The notes beneath the pieces are model-generated. The model saw only the letters and a list, made by a program, of their open reading frames with translations. It made no database searches and was not told the DNA's origin. Shown here one piece after another: positions 24,300-32,410 of a DNA stretch of 64,000 nt. Made by a program: the position numbers and the translations under genes. Location of the stretch: contig CAVQXR010000001.1 of NCBI GenBank assembly GCA_963717955.1, positions 310,001 through 374,000 on the forward strand, given 5' to 3'. The first letter of the stretch is position 1. Each line of letters starts with the position of its first letter. The DNA comes from CAVQXR01 sp963717955 (GTDB lineage Bacteria; Actinomycetota; Thermoleophilia; Gaiellales; Gaiellaceae).

Positions 24300-25775
24300 T
24301 TGACCGGCAACACCGACTGCGACGTCGCGATCGTGGGAGCCGGATTGACGGGCCTCTGGACGGCCTATGCTCTGGCCGTCAACGATCCCGAGCTGAGCGT
24401 CGTCGTCCTCGAGGCGGAGATCGCGGGCTACGGGGCGTCGGGGCGCAACGCCGGCTTCGTCTCGGCCGGGCTCGCGGGTCGGGCCGAGGTGTACGAGAGA
24501 ACGCACGGGGCCGCTGCCGTCATGCGCGCGGAGCGCGTCCTGATCGAGGCGATCGACTGGATCGGCGGCGTCGTTGCCCGCGAGGGGATCGACTGTGGCT
24601 TCGCCAAGGGTGGCTCGTTCCGGGTCGCGACGAGCGCGCCGCAGGTCGCGCGGATCCGGGCGACCCTTGCGTCACGGCGGGCGCGCGGGATCGGGGAGGA
24701 CGACGCATGGCCGGTCAGCGCGGAGGAGATCCGGGAGCACGTGAGCATGGCAGAGATCCTGGGCGGCGCCTACACGCCGCACTGCGCGCGGGTCGATCCG
24801 GCCCGGCTCGTCCGGGGGCTCGCGGAGGCCTGCGAGCGTCGTGGAGTCGTGATCTACGAGCACTCGCCGGCGCGGGAGATCGGTCGCGGAAGGGTGCGGT
24901 GCAACGCCGGGGTCGTCCGTGCGGAGATCGTCGTCCGCGCGACCGAGTCGTACACGACACGGCTCCCCGGCGAGCGGCGCCGATACCTGCCCGTCTTCTC
25001 GCACATGCTCGCCACGGAGCCGTTGCCGGCCGAGACCTGGGAGCAGATCGGCTGGGAGCGAGGGGAGACCGTCGCCGATCAGCGCCATCTCTTCTTCTAC
25101 GCACAGCGAACGCCCGACGGGCGGATCGCGATCGGGGGGCTCGGCGCGCCGTACCGCTTCGGCAACGTGATCCGCGAGGAGGACGAACAGCGGCCGGCCG
25201 TCCATGCGCGGCTCGAGCAGGCGCTACGGCGCCATTTCCCGCAGGCGGCGCAGACCCGGATCACCCACCGCTGGGGCGGGCCGTTCGCCGCGCCGCGCGA
25301 CTGGAGCATGGGCGTCGTGCTCGACCGCTCGACCGGTCTCGGCTTCGCCGGCGGCTACACCGGTCACGGCGTCGTCGGCTCGAACGTCGGCGGCCGAACG
25401 CTCGCCGACCTGATCCTCGGACGCGAGACCGCGCTCGTCACGCTCCCGTGGGTCGGGCACGTGGGCCGACGCTGGGAGCCCGAACCGGCCCGCTGGCTCG
25501 CCGGGCAGGTGATCCCCGCCGTGCTGGCGAGCGCCGATCGCTACGAGGAACTGGACCGGCCGCCCTGCGCGTCGAGTCGGCCTCGTGAGGCGCTGGCTGC
25601 CGGGACGCTAGGGCTCCGTTCGGGAAGTCCCGTGATGCTCCAGCCCGCGAAACGCGAGCCAGGCAAGGATGCAGAGAGCGCCGGTATCGGTCAATACGGG
25701 CGCGACCGAGGACGAAGCATGGCGACACGTTGCAGCCGCCTGGAGCGCATGACGACTTTCGGGACGGAGCACTAG
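24300..25775 (+). CDS. FAD-dependent amine/amino-acid oxidase (DAO), C-terminus replaced by repeat element
   Basis: DAO/GlcD-like flavoprotein, 491 residues from TTG 24300. The FAD fold is VAIVGAGLTGLWTAYAL near residue 10, followed by GASGRNAGFVSAGL; the C-terminal FAD contact is GGYTGHGVVGSNVGGR. Family members also have a conserved SLWLD segment ahead of this, and it is present upstream in frame (24249-24263). No ATG, GTG or TTG precedes it; an ATC at 24216, 6 bases after TAGACT, is a possible leaderless start. From 25608 the frame runs into the 168-bp element, which codes the last 55 residues and the TAG. The natural C-terminus is therefore lost. Substrate unknown. Confidence 0.85.
   Translation: MTGNTDCDVAIVGAGLTGLWTAYALAVNDPELSVVVLEAEIAGYGASGRNAGFVSAGLAGRAEVYERTHGAAAVMRAERVLIEAIDWIGGVVAREGIDCGFAKGGSFRVATSAPQVARIRATLASRRARGIGEDDAWPVSAEEIREHVSMAEILGGAYTPHCARVDPARLVRGLAEACERRGVVIYEHSPAREIGRGRVRCNAGVVRAEIVVRATESYTTRLPGERRRYLPVFSHMLATEPLPAETWEQIGWERGETVADQRHLFFYAQRTPDGRIAIGGLGAPYRFGNVIREEDEQRPAVHARLEQALRRHFPQAAQTRITHRWGGPFAAPRDWSMGVVLDRSTGLGFAGGYTGHGVVGSNVGGRTLADLILGRETALVTLPWVGHVGRRWEPEPARWLAGQVIPAVLASADRYEELDRPPCASSRPREALAAGTLGLRSGSPVMLQPAKREPGKDAESAGIGQYGRDRGRSMATRCSRLERMTTFGTEH
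25608..25775 (+). mobile_element. 168-bp CTAG-bounded element, copy 4 (diverged)
   Basis: Same length and orientation as the 21671 copy but much diverged inside. CTAG ends and the terminal repeats remain (GGCTCCGTTCGGGAA and TTTCGGGACGGAGCAC). The central stem reads GCGCCGGTAT-cggtca-ATACGGGCGC, with paired changes at two positions relative to the other copies and one mismatch. It overlaps the 3' end of the FAD oxidase gene and supplies its stop. Confidence 0.75.
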
Positions 25776-25790
25776 GGCTAGGCTGTCTCG

Positions 25791-26628
25791 ATGACCGCCG
25801 GCGCGCCGCCCGCGAGCCCGCTCCAGCTGCTGTACGAGCCCGTGGGCCTGCCTTCGGATCCCCTGCCCGGCTCGCTCCGCGCGCTCTACCCCGGGAGCCT
25901 CGGCTTCCGGGGCGCCTCCGTGTTCGCGAACTTCGTCTCGACCGTCGACGGGGTCGTGGCGATGCCCGACGAGCCCGGCTGGTCGAGCGCGATGGTCGGT
26001 GGCGCGACCGGGACCGACCGGTTCGTCATGGCGCTGCTCCGAGCCTGCGCAGGCGCGTTGCTCGTCGGCGCCTCGACCTTCCGGGCCTCGCAGGCGGCCC
26101 GCTGGACCGGCGAGCGCTTCTACCCGGACGCCGCGGAGGGGTTCGCCGAGCTGCGGGCTGCGCTCGGCCTCTCCGAGGGCCCCGAGCTCGCGGTCGTGAC
26201 CCGCGGCGGGGGGCTCGACCCGTCCCATCCCGCGTTCGAAGAGGGCGTGCTCGTGGTCACGACGTCCTCCGGCGCCGCCCGGCTGCGCCGGCGGCTGTCC
26301 GGCGCGTCGGAGGTGATCCAGGCCGGCGAGGACACGGTCGAGCCGCCCGCCGTGCTCGACCTCCTGCGGGCCCGCGGGCACGACCGCGTTCTCTCGGAGG
26401 GAGGGCCGAGCCTGCTGGGCTCGCTGCTCGGCGCCGGCTGCCTGGACGAGCTCTTTCTCGACGGTCTCGCCGCTGTTCGCCGGTCGCGGCCAAGGCCGCG
26501 GCAATCGGCTCGGCCTCGTCGAGCACATGGAGCTGCTGCCCGCTGAGCGTCTCGCTGCGACCGTGCTCGGGGTACGCCGCGACGGCTCGCACCTGTTCCT
26601 GCGGTACGCGGTGGCCGCCGAGGCCTGA
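25791..26628 (+). CDS. RibD C-terminal-type reductase, with a 1-base frameshift
   Basis: NAD(P)H-dependent reductase related to the RibD C-terminal/dihydrofolate-reductase fold, about 278 residues after removing one inserted base. The N-terminal part has VFANFVSTVDGVVAM and LLRACAGALLVGASTFR; later VLSEGGPSLLGSLLGAGCLDELFL. At 26459-26460 one extra base shifts the frame; beyond it LTVSPLFAGRG and GLVEHMELLP continue the family pattern to TGA 26626-26628. ATG at 25791 is 6 bases after TAGGCT, just outside the repeat element. It could act on a pyrimidine-like or pterin-like substrate; no deaminase domain is present. Confidence 0.78.
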
Positions 26629-26692
26629 CCGGCTTTCCGCGACCCGGACCGCGGTTCTCACCGATGTTCTCGGCTGCTGCTCGTGGCACGTC

Positions 26693-26726
26693 GCGCTCGG
26701 CGCCTGCGGTGGTGGAACCCGAGCGC
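26693..26726. terminator. Hairpin between RibD-like gene and pckG
   Basis: GCGCTCGG (26693-26700) pairs with CCGAGCGC (26719-26726) around an 18-base loop, one base from the pckG stop and 65 bases from the convergent RibD-like stop. No T-run on either side, so termination is likely but not certain. Confidence 0.45.
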
Positions 26727-26727
26727 C

Positions 26728-28608
26728 TCAGGTCTCGTCGTTGTCGCCGCCGAGCTCCCAGCGCTGGGGCGAGCGAAACAGCGACGAGAGCAGGAGCTGG
26801 CGGACGAAGAGCAGCTCCTTGGGCAGCCGGTCGTACAGGCGGATGAACAGCTCCTCGTGAGACAGCAGCTCCTCCTCCCAGACGTCGCGGTCGATCGACA
26901 TCAGCTGCTGGAACCGGTCGCGGGGGAAGTCTTCGAGCCCCCGCCAGTCGATGTCCTCGTACCGCGGCATCCAGCCGAGGGGGCTCTCGATCCCGACCGC
27001 CCGGCCGTTCGCGCGCTCGACGATCCATTTCAGCACCCGCATGTTCTCGCCGAACCCCGGCCAGAGGAACGTGCCGCCGTCGTCTCGCCGGAACCAGTTG
27101 ACGGCGAAGATCCGCGGTGGGTCGGGGAGCTCGCGCCCGAACTGCAGCCAGTGGTTGAAGTAGGACGCCATGTGGTAGCCGGAGAACGGCAGCATCGCCA
27201 TCGGGTCGCGGCGGACCGCACCGGTCGCGCCCGCCGCCGCCGCGGTGGTCTCGGAGCCCATGGTCGCGCCGAGGTAGACGCCGTAGGTCCAGTTGAACGC
27301 CTGGTGGACGAGGGGGACGACGGTGCGCCGGCGACCGCCGAAGACGAACGCCTTGATCGGGACGCCGTTCGGGTTCTCCCAGTCCGGGTCGAGCGACGGG
27401 CACTGGCTGATCGGAGCCGTGAACCGGGCGTTCGGGTGTGCGGCCGGCCGGCCCGCGTCCGGTGTCCACGGGCGCCCCTGCCAGTCGATCAGCGCCGCCG
27501 GAGGCTCGTCGGTCATTCCCTCCCACCACACGTCGCCGTCCGGGGTGAGCGCGACGTTCGTGAAGATCGAGTTGCGCGCGCACGACGCCATCGCGTTCGG
27601 ATTCGATCTCGCGGAGGTGCCGGGCGCGACCCCGAAGAAGCCCGCCTCCGGATTGATCGCGTACAGGCGCCCGTCCTTGCCCGGCTTGATCCACGCGATG
27701 TCGTCGCCGACCGTCGTCACCTTCCAGTCGCTCATCGCCTCGGGCGGGATCAGCATCGCGAAGTTCGTCTTGCCGCACGCGCTCGGGAAGGCCGCGGCGA
27801 CGTAGGTCTTCTCCCCCTCGGGGGACTCGACGCCGAGGATCAGCATGTGCTCGGCGAGCCAGCCCTCGTCGTTCGCGAGCTTCGACGCGATCCGCAGCGC
27901 GAGGCACTTCTTGCCGAGCAGCGCGTTGCCTCCGTAGCCGCTGCCGTACGACCAGATCGTGCGTTCCTCGGGGAAGTGGACGATGTACTTCTCGTTCTCG
28001 TTGCACGGCCAGGGCACGTCCGGCTGGCCCGGCTCGAGCGGCATCCCGACCGAGTGCATGCACGGCACGAACACACCGTCCTCGCCGAGAGCGTCGAGCA
28101 CCGTCGCGCCCATGCGGGTCATGATCTGCATGCTGGCGACGACGTACGGGGAGTCCGTGATCTCGACGCCGGTGTGGGCGATCGGGGAGCCGAGCGGACC
28201 CATGCTGAACGGCACGACGTACATCGTCCGGCCGCGCATGCAACCGGCGAAGAGCCGATCGAGGGTCGCCCGCATCTCGCGGGGATCCATCCAGTTGTTC
28301 GTCGGGCCGGCGTCGATCTTCGCCCGGCTGCAGATGAACGTCCTGTCCTCGACGCGCGCGACGTCGCTCGGATCGGAGCGGGCGAGGAAGCTGTTCGGGC
28401 GGAGCTCGGGGTTGAGCTCGATGAAGGTGCCCGACTCGACCAGCAGGTCGCACATCGCCGCGTACTCCGCGTCCGACCCGTCACACCAGTGGATGCGATC
28501 GGGCGCGCAGAGAGCGGCCATCGCCTCGACCCAGGCCCGGAGCCCCTCGTGGCGCAGGGTGAGCCGGACGTCGGTGTCGAGCCGGGCCGGTTCCTCGGTC
28601 TGCGTCAT
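26728..28608 (-). CDS. pckG: GTP-dependent phosphoenolpyruvate carboxykinase
   Basis: Converts oxaloacetate and GTP to PEP, CO2 and GDP; key gluconeogenic enzyme, cytosolic. 626 residues, normal for the GTP class. The P-loop is AAFPSACGKTNFAML with the reactive cysteine of GTP-PEPCKs; kinase-2 is VTTVGDDIAWIK; PEP/OAA contacts are in GYGGNALLGKKC and the C-terminal WFRRDDGGTFLWPGFGENMRVL. ATG at 28608; a minus-strand TAGGGT lies 11 bases upstream (28620-28625). Single-gene unit. Confidence 0.97.
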   Translation of the reverse strand: MTQTEEPARLDTDVRLTLRHEGLRAWVEAMAALCAPDRIHWCDGSDAEYAAMCDLLVESGTFIELNPELRPNSFLARSDPSDVARVEDRTFICSRAKIDAGPTNNWMDPREMRATLDRLFAGCMRGRTMYVVPFSMGPLGSPIAHTGVEITDSPYVVASMQIMTRMGATVLDALGEDGVFVPCMHSVGMPLEPGQPDVPWPCNENEKYIVHFPEERTIWSYGSGYGGNALLGKKCLALRIASKLANDEGWLAEHMLILGVESPEGEKTYVAAAFPSACGKTNFAMLIPPEAMSDWKVTTVGDDIAWIKPGKDGRLYAINPEAGFFGVAPGTSARSNPNAMASCARNSIFTNVALTPDGDVWWEGMTDEPPAALIDWQGRPWTPDAGRPAAHPNARFTAPISQCPSLDPDWENPNGVPIKAFVFGGRRRTVVPLVHQAFNWTYGVYLGATMGSETTAAAAGATGAVRRDPMAMLPFSGYHMASYFNHWLQFGRELPDPPRIFAVNWFRRDDGGTFLWPGFGENMRVLKWIVERANGRAVGIESPLGWMPRYEDIDWRGLEDFPRDRFQQLMSIDRDVWEEELLSHEELFIRLYDRLPKELLFVRQLLLSSLFRSPQRWELGGDNDET

Positions 28609-28719
28609 GGCTGGTCGAAACCCTAGCCGCTCACCGGAACAGGCGGGGTGGCCGTCCCGGCACCGTGATGACGGGCGCGCGCTCGGCCGGATGTCGGCCG
28701 GCCGGGGTAGCCTGCTGCG

Positions 28720-29340
28720 ATGACCGGTGGGGTCCCGTGGCGTCTGCAGGGCTCGTATGCCGAGTCGTGCAACTGCGACGCCATCTGCCCGTGTCGCAGC
28801 ATCGGCGGTCGGCCCGGCACCCGCTCGACGCACGGGATCTGCCTGTTCGCGCTCTCCTGGCTCGTGCAGGACGGGCGAGCGGGCGACGTCGATCTCGGCG
28901 GCCTCGCAGTCGTGCTGACCGGCCGCTACGACGACGACGAGCCCGGCTCGCCGTGGACCTTCGTGCTGCATGTCGACGATCGCGGGGAGGAGGCCCAGCG
29001 CGACGCCCTCGAGGCGATCTTCCTCGGCCGGCTCGGCGGTGAGCGGGTGTCGAACCTCCCGTGGGTGCGCAAGCCCAGCGAGCTGCTCGCGGTGAAGCCG
29101 AGCCGGATCGAGATCGACCACACGCCGCGGCGCCAGTGGTTCCGCGTCAGGGACGAGGTGACCGTCCGCATCTCCCGCCCGGCTCTCGCCGACGAGACGG
29201 TGACCTGCGCCATCCCCGGGCACGACCGGATCGGGGAGGAGCTGATCGCGGAGGTGCTGCACGTCGACGAGGCGCCGCTCCACTTCGAGTTCAGCGGCAC
29301 GTGCGGCTACGCGTCGGACTTCGCCTACTCCTCCTACTAG
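28720..29340 (+). CDS. DUF1326-family protein
   Basis: 206 residues. The family opening is intact: WRLQGSYAESCNCDAICPC with four cysteines in a CxC...CxC arrangement near residues 17-26, and a C-terminal FEFSGTCGYASDFAYSS. DUF1326 proteins have no settled function; clustered cysteines suggest metal or redox binding. No signal peptide. ATG at 28720 is 6 bases after TAGCCT (28708-28713). A GAGGTAG/CTACCTC hairpin follows the stop at 29357-29383. Confidence 0.85.
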   Translation: MTGGVPWRLQGSYAESCNCDAICPCRSIGGRPGTRSTHGICLFALSWLVQDGRAGDVDLGGLAVVLTGRYDDDEPGSPWTFVLHVDDRGEEAQRDALEAIFLGRLGGERVSNLPWVRKPSELLAVKPSRIEIDHTPRRQWFRVRDEVTVRISRPALADETVTCAIPGHDRIGEELIAEVLHVDEAPLHFEFSGTCGYASDFAYSSY

Positions 29341-29508
29341 GAGCGATCGGCGAGTCGAGGTAGGCGGAGAGGCGCACTACCTCACTCTGCGGGTTTCTGG
29401 CAACCGAACCCGTGGATCCACCGATTCGGCTGGAGCCCTGCCACACGACGATGAAGCGTGAACCCTACCCGTCGCCACGACGGGCGCAGCACAGAGCGGA
29501 GGGACGAG

Positions 29509-30828
29509 ATGAGAGCGAAGAGCAACCCACTGAAACGAACGAGCCGCAGACGGACAGCCCCATGGCTGGTGCCGTTTGCGATACTCGTCGCGGCGCTGGT
29601 CTTCGGTGTGCCGACGGCAGGCGCACAGGGCGGGATCACGGTCGACGGTTCGGGGCCGGGCGTCGTGCAGGTGAATGGGGACATGGGCTGGTCGGGTGCA
29701 GGTGGCGTCTCGCTGTACCAGTGCTCCGATTCGCCGCAGAGTGAAGAGGACTTCTGGAACATGTGCGACTACAGCACGGGCGTCCAGGTCGACGTCGACC
29801 CGCCGTGGACGGTGCCGTTCACGACGAAGGCCGTGCTCAGCTACGGCGATCCGGGGTTCCCGCCGGGCACCGTGAACTGGATCGGCAACCACACCACCGA
29901 CTGCGAAGCCGACGGGGCGCACTGCGTCATCGCTGCGACCGAGGACTGGCAGTCGTGGAGCTGGGCAGAGATCCCGTTCGACACGCTGTACGGGCCGCTC
30001 GCGAAGGCGACGGTGACCGGGCCGACGTCGAACCTGACGGACGGCCAACTCGTCACGGTCGACAGCTCTGGGCACCGGCCGGGCTCGCAGGCGATGACCT
30101 ATATCTGCGCCGGCTACGGCTATGCGTTCCCGGGGGGATGCGACCCGATCCCCGCGAGTGAGCTCCCGATTCCTACCACGGGCGCCTACGAGGGCGACTA
30201 CCACAACACGGCCGTGCCGCTGCCGCGCTTCGTCTGGGTCAACGACCCGTTCGACCACGGCGAGTGGTACGACTGCGTGGACGGGTGCAGCGTCGTCGTC
30301 GCGAGCGCCGACAACGTCGTCTCACCGTACTGGGAGCCGCCGATGGCGCTTCTGACCTTCGACGCGGTGGACATCGAGCAGCACCCGGAGCTGCTGACGG
30401 TCACGCGGGTGCGTGTGAACAAGCTCGGCGGGATCACTATCGAGGGCAAGATCGACTGCACCCAGGCGATCGCCCAGTGGGGTCAGAACGCGTTCGAGGC
30501 CGGCGTGTCCGTCAGCTGGAAGGCCCGCCAGCCTGTCGGGAAGAAGGGCGCGGTCACCGCGCACTACGACTCCGCGATCGCGACGCTCTGCTACGACCCG
30601 GACGACACCAACCCGCCGGCCCCGCCGCCGTATCCGTGGGCGACGCATCCTCCGATCACCTCCCCGGCGATCTGGTGGGTGTACCCCGACACCGGCGGCA
30701 AGTTCACGGCCGGAAAGATCCACGTCGACGTGCAGGTGACGGGAGGCCCCTGGAGCACGAGCCCCGGTGCGGATCAGTACATCCTCACCGGTGCGACCCA
30801 GTGGGACGGAAAGGCGGTCAAGGGGTAG
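29509..30828 (+). CDS. Secreted protein with neocarzinostatin-like repeats
   Basis: 439 residues. A basic N-region (KRTSRRR) and hydrophobic core (WLVPFAILVAALVFGVPTAGA) form a Sec signal peptide, cleaved near AQG. The mature region has at least two immunoglobulin-like modules; ATVTGPTSNLTDGQLVTVDS followed by a Cys (YICAGYG) resembles the neocarzinostatin fold, where GLxDGQxVTVxGxG is usual. Paired cysteines (CSDS/CDYS, CEADGAHC, CVDGC) suggest disulfides. ATG at 29509 has GGAGGG five bases upstream. Likely extracellular binding protein; no enzymatic motif. The 168 bases before it hold only short hairpins. Confidence 0.72.
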   Translation: MRAKSNPLKRTSRRRTAPWLVPFAILVAALVFGVPTAGAQGGITVDGSGPGVVQVNGDMGWSGAGGVSLYQCSDSPQSEEDFWNMCDYSTGVQVDVDPPWTVPFTTKAVLSYGDPGFPPGTVNWIGNHTTDCEADGAHCVIAATEDWQSWSWAEIPFDTLYGPLAKATVTGPTSNLTDGQLVTVDSSGHRPGSQAMTYICAGYGYAFPGGCDPIPASELPIPTTGAYEGDYHNTAVPLPRFVWVNDPFDHGEWYDCVDGCSVVVASADNVVSPYWEPPMALLTFDAVDIEQHPELLTVTRVRVNKLGGITIEGKIDCTQAIAQWGQNAFEAGVSVSWKARQPVGKKGAVTAHYDSAIATLCYDPDDTNPPAPPPYPWATHPPITSPAIWWVYPDTGGKFTAGKIHVDVQVTGGPWSTSPGADQYILTGATQWDGKAVKG

Positions 30829-30854
30829 CGCACAGGACATGCCACGTCATTCGG

Positions 30855-30878
30855 GGCCGCCTTTCCGGGCGGCCCCGC
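30855..30878 (+). terminator. Terminator hairpin after the secreted protein
   Basis: GGGGCCGCC pairs with GGCGGCCCC across a 6-base loop, 26 bases after the stop codon. Nine GC-rich pairs and no T-run, as is usual for this genome. Confidence 0.6.
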
Positions 30879-30910
30879 TGCGTGCACCCGGGAGCGCCGG
30901 GCCCGCGCGA

Positions 30911-30982
30911 TGGCCCCGGGAGGAGTCGAACCTCCGCACGCGGATTCGAAGTCCGCCGCTCTATCCGCTGAGCTACGGGGCC
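30911..30982 (-). tRNA. tRNA-Arg (anticodon TCG)
   Basis: Cloverleaf on the minus strand: acceptor GGCCCCG/CGGGGCC, D-arm GCTCAGCGGATAGAGC, anticodon stem GCGGA/TCCGC with loop CTTCGAA (anticodon TCG, codon CGA), T-arm GGAGGTTCGACTCCTCC, discriminator A. CCA is not encoded. Confidence 0.95.
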
Positions 30983-31018
30983 GTGCGCCTGAGTCTAACC
31001 GCGGCCCCCGGAGGGCCC

Positions 31019-31083
31019 TCGCGGCTGACGGGCCGGCTCGGCCGGCCCGGACCCGCGTAGGAGCCGGCGCAGCCGGCGATCAC
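31019..31083 (+). repeat. Two-hairpin dispersed repeat (family A), copy between the tRNAs
   Basis: Same layout as the copies at 35.8-36.1 kb: GGGCCGGCTCGGCCGGCCC palindrome, the spacer GGACCCGCGTAGGAGCC, then GCCGGCGCAGCCGGC and ATCAC. The second hairpin is shorter than in other copies but still fully paired. Confidence 0.7.
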
Positions 31084-31104
31084 AATCCGTCAGCCGTGGG
31101 GGCC

Positions 31105-31110
31105 TACACT
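31105..31110 (+). promoter_or_regulatory. -10 box of tRNA-Leu
   Basis: TACACT ends 7 bases before the first base of the mature tRNA, so little or no 5' leader is expected. Confidence 0.5.
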
Positions 31111-31117
31111 GGTGTCG

Positions 31118-31201
31118 GCGGGCGTGGCGGAACTGGTAGACGCAACGGGTTTAGGTCCCGTCGGGCGAAAGCCCGTGGAGGTTCGAGTCCTCTCGCCCGC
31201 A
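31118..31201 (+). tRNA. tRNA-Leu (anticodon TAG)
   Basis: 84 bases with a long variable arm (TCGGGCGAAAGCCCG), as expected for leucine. Acceptor GCGGGCG/CGCCCGC, anticodon stem ACGGG/CCCGT with loop TTTAGGT (anticodon TAG, codon CUA), T-arm GAGGTTCGAGTCCTC, discriminator A, no encoded CCA. The 196 bases from here to htpX hold only its probable promoter (GTTACAGT near 31261). Confidence 0.95.
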
Positions 31202-31397
31202 TCCGGCCCACGGCGCGGATCGATCCGCCGCGTGCGGGAATACGACGTCCGCCCCGCTGCGTTACAGTGAGGGACAGGAGGGGAGTATCCCATCCATGCT
31301 CCGTCGTCAGTCCGGCCCTGCGGGGCCCGGTGGAGCGGCCGCCCAGGCGGGGGAGAGACCTCCGGTAGTCGAACACTGATTGCCGTAGGAGGTTTCG

Positions 31398-32291
31398 TTG
31401 GTCGCACAGAGTTTCACGACGAGGTTGAGAGCCTGGCTGCTGATCGCCGGCCTGTCCGGACTGCTCGTCGTCGTCGGGGCCGTGATCGGGGGCGGCGCCC
31501 TCTGGGTCTTCGTCGTCCTCATGGTCGCGATGAACGTCGCGATGTACTGGTTCTCCGATCGGATCGCGCTGAAGATGTCGCGGGCGCAGCCGGTGACCGA
31601 GTCCGAGGCGCCGGAGCTCTACGACGACGTGCGCGATCTCACCCAGCGCGCGCAGCTGCCGATGCCGCGGCTCTACCTGATCCCGAACGATCAACCGAAC
31701 GCGTTCGCGACGGGCCGGAGCCCCTCGCACGCGGCCGTCGCGGTGACGCGCGGCCTGATGCAGCAGCTCCCGCGCGAGCAGGTGCGCGGTGTCCTTGCCC
31801 ACGAGCTCGCGCACGTCAGGAACCGCGACATCCTGGTGATGACGATCGCCGCGGTGATCGCCGGTGCGATCTCGGCGATCGCGAGCATCCTCCAGTGGTC
31901 GCTGATCTTCGGCGGCGGCGACGACGAGGACAACCCGCTCGGGTTCGTGGGCATGCTCGCGACGATCATCATCGCCCCGATCGCGGCGATGCTGCTGCAG
32001 CTCGCCGTGTCGCGGCAGCGGGAGTACCTCGCCGACGCGACCGGCGCGAGGATCCTCGGGCGTGCCGCGCCGCTCGCAGATGCGCTCGAGACGCTCGATC
32101 GGCGCGCCTACGAGATGCCGATGCAGGTGAACCCCGCGTCCTCGTCCCTCTACATCGTGGAGCCGATGATGGGCCTCGGCGGGCGCAGCGTGGTGTCGCT
32201 GTTCTCGACCCATCCGCCGATGGTGGAGCGCGTCCGGCGCCTCAGGGCGCTCGACGGCCAGCTCGTCCCGCGCACCGTCTACGAACTCTGA
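31398..32291 (+). CDS. htpX: HtpX-type membrane zinc metalloprotease (M48)
   Basis: Membrane protease that cleaves damaged membrane proteins with its active site facing the cytoplasm. 297 residues; two N-terminal membrane segments (WLLIAGLSGLLVVVGAVIGG and LWVFVVLMVAMNVAMYW), the zinc motif HELAH at 135-139, two further hydrophobic stretches, and third-ligand region SRQREYLADATGA. The conserved C-terminal FSTHPPMVERVRRLR is present. TTG at 31398 is chosen because AGGAGG lies five bases upstream and no ATG or GTG fits. It is followed by a strong hairpin. Confidence 0.93.
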   Translation: MVAQSFTTRLRAWLLIAGLSGLLVVVGAVIGGGALWVFVVLMVAMNVAMYWFSDRIALKMSRAQPVTESEAPELYDDVRDLTQRAQLPMPRLYLIPNDQPNAFATGRSPSHAAVAVTRGLMQQLPREQVRGVLAHELAHVRNRDILVMTIAAVIAGAISAIASILQWSLIFGGGDDEDNPLGFVGMLATIIIAPIAAMLLQLAVSRQREYLADATGARILGRAAPLADALETLDRRAYEMPMQVNPASSSLYIVEPMMGLGGRSVVSLFSTHPPMVERVRRLRALDGQLVPRTVYEL

Positions 32292-32309
32292 TCCTGGATT
32301 TCCCTGGGG

Positions 32310-32343
32310 CAGGGCGGGGCGGCGCAACCGCCGCTCCGCCCTG
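32310..32343 (+). terminator. Strong terminator hairpin after htpX
   Basis: CAGGGCGG pairs with CCGCCCTG and, after one G-U pair, GCGGC with GCCGC, around the loop GCAACC: 14 continuous pairs beginning 18 bases after the stop. No T-run. Confidence 0.65.
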
Positions 32344-32410
32344 ACCGCGAGCGCTGCGACCGGGCACCCCGACGTGGGGGCCCCCCCGATCTGGTTGAAT
32401 GGGACTCCCC

